From Falciphora oryzae (Eukaryota; Ascomycota; Sordariomycetes; Magnaporthales; Magnaporthaceae), in NCBI GenBank assembly GCA_000733355.1, contig JNVV01000052.1, positions 21,254-85,253 on the forward strand: DNA of 64,000 bases, written 5' to 3'. How positions within the stretch are numbered: the stretch's first letter is position 1; each line of letters starts with the position of its first letter. Shown here in pieces: positions 41,707-50,838 of the stretch. The notes under the pieces are model-generated. The model did no database searches, was not told where the DNA came from, and worked only from the letters and a program-made list of their open reading frames with translations. The position numbers and the translations under genes were made by a program.

Positions 41707-43549
41707 TTTTGCGCAGGTGATGTCTGACCAGATAGTTGACTGCGGGTGGGGTGTTCTGGCTGCCGGAAACTATGCGTTTATGTATGGCCCACGACGGACC
41801 ATCCACTCGGTTTTTTAGCCGCGAGATCCAGGCACGCCCCAGAATCACGGACTTATAACATCTACTTCGGCCGGCTAGTAGGCTCCGGGCCCGTTCGCCC
41901 ACCATTGACCGACCCACCCGTACGGGAACAAGGCGTGCGCAAACGGAGCGCGCGTTGCTGACAAGATGTGGATACTTTGCGAGTTGCGTGTGGCGACTAC
42001 TCGCTTGCGGCTCCCAGGATTGCTATCGAAACTTGGAGCTCTATGCGGCAGACATTCGGCCGACACGGCTGCTCCATTCACGCTTTTATAGCATCTTTTT
42101 GACATTGCTGATCAAACGCCGACAGGCAGGGATATGGGAACGTCGCCCTCCACGTACCAGAAGTTCCTGTTGACGACACTCAGCACGAATCTCTACCTAC
42201 TCAAGGCCGTAATTGGAGGTGGAGACGGTGGGCGAGAGAACAGCGCACATGGTTAATACCTCTGCGCGGGTGCGCCCGAGCCGCGGCGCCTTTCCTGTGG
42301 TTTTGATCTGGGACGTGAGCGTGGATGACGGCTAGGCCTCGCATGCCGCCGTCAATACCGGCTCTCGAAACTCTCGCCTTCCAGCGCTTGCGGCGCGAAC
42401 CACCATGTCATGCCCCGCTGCCAAATGCGTCGCCGTGACGTCGGCGCCGAGCGAGGGCTCCTCGCAGTGGAAGCGTCCTAGTCACCAAGCACGAACCAGC
42501 TAGCTTCTTGGACCGCCGAATGTTCGGCCGCGACTCGTCCCAGAGAGCAACTAGCCCCTACCTACAGTTTGGGCTTTGTGTCTAAACTTCAGGCGACGTG
42601 ATCGCATCTCGATTTATGCAAGTCAGGTCCAGAATGTCTGCCATCTGCCTGTTCCCCAACTTGAGATCCACCCCTCAGCATCGATGATCTGCGGTTGCAC
42701 TAAATCGATGCCTTTCCCGCCCGCTTGGGTTGAATGTCACCCGTCGGGGCATTCACCCTTTTCCCCGCCCCAATCTCATCCCTGATTGCTTGTAGCTGTT
42801 TCTTTCCTTCTGGTACTTCCGTTTTCTTGGGGCTACTCGCTACTCCATTCCTTTACTCATGACTTTCAGCATTCGTCTACTAAAGCATTTAATGTTACTG
42901 ACGGTTCAGCAAAAGTGTCTGGCTATCTCTAGCATTCAAGGTATCTGGGAACTACTGGTACGATTTCTTGGCAGGGCCCGCCGTTATCTTTCATCTGGAA
43001 GCTGGCAACAGGCTGCATGCAACACGGCCTTGCTCGGACGACACTTTCCTATGGAATGGAGCCTTGGCACCAGTCGCCACAGGCTATGGGTGCCCTATAT
43101 CCTTTCTGCACTTTGTACATCTGGCTGTCAAGATGTTGGCTGATAAAACGAGACATAACTGCTTGGGCCACTTAGAATTTTGGGCTATTCGACGGAAACT
43201 TTGGGACGGATCGGCATGGTCGCCCAGATTCGGACCCCGAAACCCCTCACGACAGCTTCCCCGCTCCGGGCTGCCACCGGAAGCCGAGCCCTGTCAAGGG
43301 AACGTTGCGTGGTCCCGCACCGCGCAAGACGGTGAACAGTAGAGGACCCGCATCACTGATGTCACCGCAACACTGAGATTGAGGGCAGAATGGATGATCG
43401 GTGGCTGGCTACCATGACTCCTGGTAGCCCCAAAACGGCCGCCTCGTCCGGCTCTTCTCCCAGGAACCCCGGGCCAGAGTCCACTCCGACCTCTGCTCGG
43501 TTGCGCCAACTCAGCGCTGCGGACTGATAATAGTGTTAATCGCTGCAAA
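41707..43549. other. 1.8-kb region without a recognisable gene
   Basis: Divergent spacer between the GNAT gene (-) and the fucosidase (+). Frames are short and without domains. It includes the fucosidase promoter; no clear TATA element or factor site could be assigned. Confidence 0.45.
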
Positions 43550-45949
43550 ATGCGCGCTGGTTGGATTGGACTTGGGGCTGTCGCCTTGTGTGCCTCGACT
43601 ACTGCCGGCGCCGCGGGTGCCGTCGACGGGTCCACTCCGCTGGATCTCGCTGGGCTCTTCAACAACAAGGCGTTCGGTAAATCCCCTGGCGAGGCCGCCT
43701 TCGATGTTCTAAACGAGTCATATCCAGATCCGGGGCTCAGCAGCAAGACGTACGTCTCGCAACAGACCGGGATCGAGTACTCGTTCCCCGGCTACACCGG
43801 CCCCGGGGCCAACGACAATGTCATCTGCGCAGGGCAGAAGATCGATGTACCGGGGAACTCGCCCTCCTTCTCCGTCTCTTTTCTGGTCGCTGGAGACCTC
43901 GAGCTCACCAGCGTGTCCAAAAATGTCACCTTCGAGTACTCGGACGGCGGCACGTCGCTGTACGAGCTCCGGACGCTTTCGTGGTTCAACCTCCTGACAA
44001 TAAATCGGGGCGAGATTGTGTTCCCCAGCCGGTTCACCGCCGACGGTGTCAACCACAATACGTCTCACATCTTTGAGCGCACGGCGTCCCTCAGCCCGGG
44101 GAAGAGCCTCGCGTCCATCACGCTGCCCTCGACGACCAACACCAGCGAGAGCCGACTGCACGTGTTCGCAATCTCGCTCTACAAGGGCTCCGCGCTAAGT
44201 GTGCAGAGTGTGAGGCCTACGCAAAAGTGGTTCGGGAATGGTACGCAGATCGTCGAAGTTACCATCAATAACGCCGGGTCCGAGTGCATTGCCGAGAAAG
44301 GGCTGTCCATCGAGCTGAAGGGCGACGGCTTCACGACGATCCGCCCGGGCGCCATCAAGCGCCTCTGCCCCGGTGATCAAATTATGGCGACTGTGGGAAT
44401 TGACATGCTATCGAGCACCGCCGGAACGACAAAGACAGACGTAAAAGTGCTCTTCAATAACGGCCAAAACACGGCGCTCTCGAGCACCTCCGGTGACATC
44501 GAGCTGGGGTTGATCGAGTGGACGGCTGACTTGTCAAGCTTGGAGAAGCACGAGGCGCCCGAGTGGTTCGACGATTCCAAATACGGCATTTTCCTGCACT
44601 GGGGCCCTTACGCCGTCACTGGCTGGGGAAATTCATCGCCCTACGAGTCGTACGCCGAGTGGTTCTGGTGGTACTCGACGAACCACCCGCAAGGCGACAG
44701 GTCCAACTTTTACGGCTACCGGCGCGACACTTTTGGCGAGGACTGGGCCTACGACGACACCTTCCCCAAGTTCACGGCCGAGAACTTCGACCCCAAGGCC
44801 ATCGTGGACCTCGTGGATGACGCTGGTGCAAAGTACTTTGTGCTCACGAGCAAGCACCATGATGGCTTCGCCATCTTCGACGCCGGCGAGACCAGCAACC
44901 GGTCCTCGATCCACCACGGGCCCCGGCGCGACCTCCTGGGCGAGCTCTTCAACGCCGCGGCCGAGCACTACCCGGACATGAAGCGGGGCGCCTACTTCTC
45001 GCTCCCGGAGTGGTTTAACCCGGACTTTGCCCGCTACGGCTTCGACCAGTTCAACAAGACGCTTGTGCCCTCGACCGTCTCGTGGCCCGGCGGCCTGGCG
45101 CGGAACCCCTATACGGGCGCGCTGGAGCCGTACACGGGCCACGTGCCCGTGTCCGACTTCGTCTCCGACGTTATGGTGCCCCAGATGGACATACTTGCAC
45201 ACGGCTACGGCGTCGACATCATGTGGTGCGACTGCGGCGCGGCCAACGGGACGGCCGACTTCGCGGCGCGCTGGTGGAACGCGGCGCGCGCCGCGAACCG
45301 GCAGGTCGCCATTAACAGCCGGTGCGGGCTCGCGCGCGCGGCCGACTTTGACACGCCCGAGTACCAGACCTTCTCGTCGGCCCAGCGCCGCAAGTGGGAG
45401 AGCAACAGGGGCATGGACCCATACAGCTACGGCTACAACCGCGCCACCCGCGACGATGAGTACATGAACGCCACGACCATCGTGCGCACGCTCGTCGATA
45501 TAATTAGCAAGAACGGGAACTTCCTGCTCAATATCGGCCCCCGCGCCGATGGGACCATCGTGCCGCGCGCTGCGGAGAACCTGCGCGAGGCGGGGAGGTG
45601 GATCAAGAAGCACGGTGAGGCGGTGTACAACACGACGTACTGGTTCGTGCAGAGCCAGATTGTGGGCGAGGGCGCACCTGACGTGAGGTTCACGCAAGGG
45701 AAGGACGCTTTCTACATCTTCTTCCTTGAGAAGCCGCGGCCGGGCACGGATGGGTTTGTGCGGATCCCGGCTGCGGTGCCGGTACTCGCTGGGGATAACG
45801 TCAGCCTTCTCAGCGTCGAGGGCGGGGAGAAGCTCGACTTCAGAGTGGAAGGCCAGGAGAGTAAAAAGTCGCTGAGCATTAAAGTATCGGAGGACCTGCT
45901 TACCAAGGAGAACCTTTGCTGGGTTTTCAAGATCGAGTATCTGGCTTGA
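43550..45949 (+). CDS. Secreted GH29 alpha-L-fucosidase
   Basis: An intronless 799-residue protein. MRAGWIGLGAVALCASTTAGAA is a signal peptide. Residues 25-320 form a fungal-type N-terminal beta-rich domain (for example NDNVICAGQKIDVPG, SFSVSFLVAGDLELTSVS). The GH29 catalytic domain starts near 330: PEWFDDSKYGIFLHWGPYAV; SYAEWFWWY; KFTAENFDPKAIVDLVDDAG; KYFVLTSKHHDGFAIFD; KRGAYFSLPEWFNPDF; YGVDIMWCDCG with the expected nucleophile Asp561; and ISKNGNFLLNIGPRADGTI. A C-terminal beta domain follows. The enzyme removes terminal alpha-L-fucose from xyloglucan, N-glycans or other glycans outside the cell. Many potential N-glycosylation sites (NNT/NVT/NTS) fit a secreted protein. Length and motifs are complete. 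Confidence 0.94.
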   Translation: MRAGWIGLGAVALCASTTAGAAGAVDGSTPLDLAGLFNNKAFGKSPGEAAFDVLNESYPDPGLSSKTYVSQQTGIEYSFPGYTGPGANDNVICAGQKIDVPGNSPSFSVSFLVAGDLELTSVSKNVTFEYSDGGTSLYELRTLSWFNLLTINRGEIVFPSRFTADGVNHNTSHIFERTASLSPGKSLASITLPSTTNTSESRLHVFAISLYKGSALSVQSVRPTQKWFGNGTQIVEVTINNAGSECIAEKGLSIELKGDGFTTIRPGAIKRLCPGDQIMATVGIDMLSSTAGTTKTDVKVLFNNGQNTALSSTSGDIELGLIEWTADLSSLEKHEAPEWFDDSKYGIFLHWGPYAVTGWGNSSPYESYAEWFWWYSTNHPQGDRSNFYGYRRDTFGEDWAYDDTFPKFTAENFDPKAIVDLVDDAGAKYFVLTSKHHDGFAIFDAGETSNRSSIHHGPRRDLLGELFNAAAEHYPDMKRGAYFSLPEWFNPDFARYGFDQFNKTLVPSTVSWPGGLARNPYTGALEPYTGHVPVSDFVSDVMVPQMDILAHGYGVDIMWCDCGAANGTADFAARWWNAARAANRQVAINSRCGLARAADFDTPEYQTFSSAQRRKWESNRGMDPYSYGYNRATRDDEYMNATTIVRTLVDIISKNGNFLLNIGPRADGTIVPRAAENLREAGRWIKKHGEAVYNTTYWFVQSQIVGEGAPDVRFTQGKDAFYIFFLEKPRPGTDGFVRIPAAVPVLAGDNVSLLSVEGGEKLDFRVEGQESKKSLSIKVSEDLLTKENLCWVFKIEYLA

Positions 45950-46458
45950 TTCGTAGCGAACTTAGTGTAAAGATAAAGCGCATTTGGTAGCCAAATAGCA
46001 TAAAAACGAATACACGACACATTGTTTTTCTTTTGCATTTTTGTGCGTTGTTTTGATCTTTTCCCCCTTCTCGTTCCTCCCCTTACCATTTACTTTTACG
46101 AGTGCCTTTCCCCTTCTTCTTTTCAGCCCTTCTTTCTCCCACCCTTCGGTACCTACTCTGGACGTATCCGTTGAACAACAGCCCTGTGACTGACTGTTTT
46201 TTTTTTTTTTTTTTTTCCCTCTGCAGCGCGTGTTATTTTTCCATACTCGGTGGCGACATATCTCCTGACACTTCCTTCTCCTAGGTTACGGAGATGCCTT
46301 GTCCAAGAAGGCCAGTCGGGCAAAAGCTTCAACACCTCAATAATACGGCATGGTGATCGGGGATACGTATCATTCTAATGCACAGGGTCTCCATGCTTAT
46401 TGCCCGGGCCCTTTGTGCGGGAGGTGCGTCTGTCAAGATGTGCAACTGTCTCAACATA
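45950..46458. other. Fucosidase 3' region with poly(T) tract
   Basis: About 500 bp with the fucosidase 3' UTR, CT-rich sequence at 46050-46160 and an uninterrupted T-run at about 46198-46216. No gene recognised. Confidence 0.45.
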
Positions 46459-47168
46459 ATGAAGCCATTCCTGATTCTCGTTACTGTCGCCGGCGTGACA
46501 GCTGGCCTCCTAGGCCCATCACCAACCTCCAGGCCCGCATCCCTAGTCGCACGCGGTGCCCCAACACTACGTCCACCGCCTACGAAAATGATCACGCCGA
46601 ATCCAGCACCCAGCCGGGAGATGATCTAACAGGCCCGACAGCAGCAAGCCCCGCCGGAGATATCACTAGAGCCTTCCATGGAGAAGGATGGGCATAAGCT
46701 TCTGCCACGGCAGTGTCGACAGCACGGCCGGCTGGCAACAATAGCGTCTTCCAAGGGCGGCCTTGGGAGGCACAACCTCCTACGATGGCGACGACGGCGC
46801 CACTTCCTTCGACCCAACCGACCGGCGACGTTGCCACCATAAGTCGCGGGAGCTCGAAGCCCTTCACTACCGCCCCGTACGTCTTCGAGGTGACGGTGGT
46901 TCAGATCAGCCATGACTCCCTCAGCAGGGTTGTCACCAGGACCAGGCCTGCAACCACAGCCACCAGAACCGTCACAGTCGGGCCTGTGAAGATATGCGCG
47001 AAGCCGAGATTGGACGAGTGCTTCAACCATTGGGGGTTCTGCCGGTTCGACTGCGTCGTGGTGGGATGGATGAGCTTCTTTATTCCATGTGGCATGTTTC
47101 CGCCTCTCCCCTTCCTCTTCCTCTTCCTTTCCCTGCCACCAACGCATGTGAAGCGACCCCGTCCGTGA
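46459..47168 (+). CDS. Tentative small secreted protein, splice pattern unresolved
   Basis: An ATG at 46459 starts MKPFLILVTVAGVTAGLLG, a good signal peptide, followed by a Pro/Thr-rich segment that stops at 46626. A second frame, open from about 46698 to 47168, reads STARPAGNNSVFQGRPW, VVTRTRPATTATRTVTVG and a Cys-bearing KICAKPRLDECFNHWGFCRF segment. The two frames differ, so an intron or frameshift would have to connect them; TCTAAC near 46623 could be a branch point, but I found no convincing donor. It is either a small secreted protein whose intron I cannot place or a decayed gene. No family recognised. Confidence 0.25.
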
Positions 47169-49429
47169 CCAAAAGTTGGTTAACAAAACGTTCTTGGGTA
47201 ACAGGAATCTGCTCTACCGCTGCCACAACGATGGAGCTTACGGGCCCATGTCGTAGCACCGAGGTGTAACTCCTTAATCCAGTTAAGGTTCTCCACACGA
47301 TGTCTCGAGGTCACGGCGGGTGGAGGACAGCACGGCCGCTGTCGCGAGCGCGGCAACCTTCGCCGCCGCCGAAGCCAGCCAAGAGAGGGCAGTCGGCTGT
47401 GATGGGAAGGAGAAGGGAGATTCTAAAACGAAGCCTCGCTAGAAACCTATAGCGTTACCATAGTTAATCGCTGGGCCGCGAGGCTCTATCGGCATCAAAA
47501 GATCCGCAAAGCTGGTTGGCGTCCATCCACGCGCTTTTGCGGCGCAGCATGCGGGATTTGAACCCTTCCAGCCCGTTTTTGTCCCCGTTCAGGCGAGTCA
47601 AGAAGCTGGGCTGGGCCAGCCCTGAATCAATGCCCAGGGCCCCCCTGTTGGCCTCCATGTTCCATGCAAACGCCCGCGCTTCTTCTCAAGGATCTCACTG
47701 AATGCCTGCAGCTGGTCCCCTGTTTTCCAAACTTTAAAGCGTTGCGTCATTTTTTTGTCTAGCAGGACTCCCGCGTCGAATTGATTGCAGCGCGTCGAAT
47801 GTCCTTGGGGTGACCTGTCCCGAAACCGTGGGTATGGGCTCAAAATATCGACGGGTGAAAGCCTGCATCACGCCGATCGGAGATTGCACCCAAAGAAGAA
47901 GAGTTCAATGGAAGCATCAACAGCAAAGGGGAGACACCTGCAGCATGACAGCCATCCTTATCGAACCCTTTATTTCGGCGTACCTGGATCTTGGGCTGCT
48001 CCCCGTTCCTGGATTCGACCGATCGATCGGCTTCGGCCAGTCCAACCCTGGGCTGGGGGAATGTTACGGGTGTATTGGTACCTGAGCCAGCGAGATCGCT
48101 TGAGGCTCGTGCTGTGACTTTCGGGCCGCAGGAACCTTAAGGGATTGGAGGTGGAAACCTCACCTCAGCGGTGGAGAAGCATGCTGTTATCCCCTGTGGC
48201 AGAATAAGGAGAGCATATCGGAGCGAAAAAGGCTTGGGTCGCTGAAGCTCTGCCACGGCTAGGCTTATCGCCATGAATAGAAAGAAGCACAAAACAACCT
48301 GAAGGGGGTGTTCGTTGTTAGCTAATGCAAACAATGCCAAACTTGGCGTTAGGCTTTTGTCGCGGGGCCATGGGCTTTCATAGTGGCTCCCCACGCGCGC
48401 GCGGCTCGAAAAGATGCCCAGAAAGGAAAGTTTCAAGCCTCAATGAGAGGAGACGCGACGGTCCCCAAGCCCAGCTGCCCTGAGCAGAAACACCATGCAT
48501 GCAGCTGCACGAAAGAAACGAGACGGGAGCAAAAAATCTCCGAATTCCAGTCAAAGTCCAAGCCCGCCGCAAGGCGAGTGGGGAGGAGACCCTTCGTTTG
48601 TGGGGTACGCAGGGTTAGACAGGTCTCAGCGCATGATATTTCCCAATATAGACGCCATGTGCGCCTGTCAGCCGAGTCAGGCACGATGTCCCTCGCTTCG
48701 GCTCGACGCCGCCGGTCCCTACACGGGCCACCTTCTGGAGCCGCGCTTGCACGCGTTTAACTGGATTAAACAGGGCCCGGTAAGGCACATCAGGCACATC
48801 AAGACTGCGCGGCACTTGGCATCGCAGGGGATGCCGGCGGGCATCAACGCCAGGTGACCCCTCCGTGGCTGGCCAAAAAAAGGGGTAAACAGAGCTCGGA
48901 TGCTAAGCGATGAAAGCGATCAAGCAACAAGGCAGTCCAGAAAAGGAAGCACTTTGTTTGAAACGTTTTTTCTTGGGCGTTTTTTGCTATCTGCTATCTG
49001 CTGGACGTTGACGCCCTATTGATAGCCTGCGCCCCTGTCGGCCGCTCAAGGGGTTGCGCACGTTCGACGACGTAGCAGTGTGCCGTCCGAGCACCCCCAT
49101 CAGGGGCACCACGGATAGAGTGGCCGACAGGGCAGAACTCCATGTCAGGGGCTCGCGAGGGGCGCGATTTTGCAGCGACAGCCTTGGCGATGCGGTCTCC
49201 TGCAATTTACTTAAGAATCGGGATGGCCTGACTTCCAGATTCATCATGTTCTCTCCTATCCTCATCCATCAGGATATCTTCCTTCTCTCTCCTTCAGTCT
49301 ACTTTCCTTCTGTCTTTTTTCCTTCAGTCCATTTCCTTTTGTCTCTCTTCTTTATCATCGGACCACCTCATCCCCTCGCTGTCACCTCTCCCATCCTTTG
49401 AGAACATTTCATATATAAACACCATCAAA
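47169..49429. other. 2.3-kb gene-poor region with CT-rich GH16 promoter
   Basis: No frame shows a domain. A GGATTTGAACCC word near 47552 resembles a tRNA T-arm, but no cloverleaf can be built. The last 200 bp (49240-49380) are dense in TTCCTTCT and CTCTC words, a typical strong-promoter pyrimidine tract, and CACCATCAAAATG gives a good start context for the GH16 gene. Confidence 0.5.
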
Positions 49430-50389
49430 ATGTCTGCCTTCAAGACCTTCTTCGTCTCCTCCCTCGCCATCGGTGCCGGCCTGTGCACCCCGGTTCCCCA
49501 GGACGCCGCCACCCAGACCAACCGCCTCGCCTCCCGGGCCATCAAGGCCCCCGCGGGCTTCACCAAGGTCGTCTTCCAGGACGACTTCTCGACCGCCAAG
49601 CCCGGCGGCCAGCCCGACAAGGCCAAGTGGACGTACGACCTCGGCAAGGGATACCAGGGCGGCGCCACCAACTGGGGCACGGGCGAGATCCAGACCTACA
49701 CCAACGCAAAGGAGAACATCGCCTTCGTCGACGGCGCGCTGCGCATCACGCCCATCAAGAAGGGCGAGACCTGGACCTCGGCCCGCATCGAGACCACAAA
49801 GGCGCAGGACTTCACCTGCGCGCCCGGCAAGAAGCTCCGCATCGAGGCCGAGATCAAGCTCTCCAACGCCGACCCGGCCACCCAGATGGGCATCTGGCCC
49901 GCCTTCTGGTCCATGGGCTCCGCCTTCCGCGACAACGTGACCTCGTGGCCCGCCATCGGCGAGATCGACGTGCTCGAGGTCTCCAACGGCGCGCCCAAGG
50001 TCTTCCACACGGCGCACTGCGGCATCCTCAACGGCGGGCCATGCAACGAGAAAAACGGAAAGGGCGGCGAGGCGGCCTTCCCGCGCGGCAAGTGGGTCAA
50101 GATGGCCGTCGACGTCGACCGCACCAACAAGGGCGGCGACTTCAAGGGCGAGAAGCTCGTCTGGTCCGTCGACGGCAAGCCCACCTTCACCCTGACGGGC
50201 CAGCAGGTCGGCGACGCCAAGGCCTGGGCGCCCCTGACCAGCACCCCCAAGATGATCCTGCTCAACGTCGCCGTCGGCGGCGAGTTCCCCAACGCAAAGG
50301 CCGGCAACAAGCCCACCCCCGACGCCAAGACGGTCGGCGGGCCCCAGAGCGCCATGGACGTCAAGTATGTCGCCGTCTACAGCTCCTAG
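49430..50389 (+). CDS. Secreted GH16 endo-beta-1,3(4)-glucanase-like protein
   Basis: An intronless 319-residue protein. MSAFKTFFVSSLAIGAGLCTPVP is a signal peptide, possibly followed by a short pro-region ending near SRAI. The GH16 jellyroll is complete: FTKVVFQDDFS; KAKWTYDLGKGYQGGATNWG; GEIQTYTNAKENIAFVDGAL; ARIETTKAQDF; GIWPAFWSMG; the catalytic signature GEIDVLEV with Glu178 as nucleophile, Asp180 and Glu183 as acid/base; HTAHCGILNGGPC; and a closing MDVKYVAVYSS strand. The EIDVLE spacing lacks the extra Met of ExDxxE-variant subfamilies, in line with 1,3- or 1,3-1,4-glucan endoglucanases. It should cleave fungal or plant beta-glucans outside the cell. Antisense and +1 frames across it are shadows. 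Confidence 0.93.
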   Translation: MSAFKTFFVSSLAIGAGLCTPVPQDAATQTNRLASRAIKAPAGFTKVVFQDDFSTAKPGGQPDKAKWTYDLGKGYQGGATNWGTGEIQTYTNAKENIAFVDGALRITPIKKGETWTSARIETTKAQDFTCAPGKKLRIEAEIKLSNADPATQMGIWPAFWSMGSAFRDNVTSWPAIGEIDVLEVSNGAPKVFHTAHCGILNGGPCNEKNGKGGEAAFPRGKWVKMAVDVDRTNKGGDFKGEKLVWSVDGKPTFTLTGQQVGDAKAWAPLTSTPKMILLNVAVGGEFPNAKAGNKPTPDAKTVGGPQSAMDVKYVAVYSS

Positions 50390-50838
50390 ATTTTCTCGGT
50401 CGCAGCTGTGTCTTCTTCACTTCTCGCAGCCAGAGGCTAGCTTGACTTCGACTTGGAGTCTTTCTTCGATTCTCTGATACCCCCTTTTTGGTGGCTGAGG
50501 AAGCCTGTTGTTTGTTTTGGACGTTCTCTTCTTGTTATTTATTGTTCTGTTTTATGTTTTTATTTGCTCACATTTCTTGTACTTCATTTTCTTGCGGAGG
50601 TGGTCTTTTGCGTAGCATCGAGGCGTTGCGTATGTTCGTTCTGGCACGTTTGTGCCTGGAATCGGAGACTTTTGTATATAACCCATCGACAAGCTACCAG
50701 AGTAGCTTGTTTTACATATTCCAAACATACGCGCACCACGCCCTTGGATACACAGCTCCGTATCATGCTCGTGATAAATCACTCCTCCAATGCTGTGCCG
50801 TAGCCTAACTCCTCGCTTGATTGCAAATCCGAACGCCG
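50390..50838. other. GH16 3' region
   Basis: 450 bp, T-rich, containing the GH16 3' UTR and the end of the HET pseudogene on the other strand. Nothing else seen. Confidence 0.45.

Noticed and set aside
44633..45697. 354-residue antisense frame opposite the fucosidase
   Set aside because: Val/Arg/Gly-rich shadow; the sense strand is a complete GH29 enzyme.
47545..47570. tRNA T-arm-like word GGATTTGAACCC
   Set aside because: Only three base pairs of T-stem form, and no acceptor, D or anticodon stem can be built around it on either strand.
49483..50445. 320-residue alternate frame over the GH16 gene
   Set aside because: Arg/Gln/His-rich shadow running past the real stop codon; no domain.
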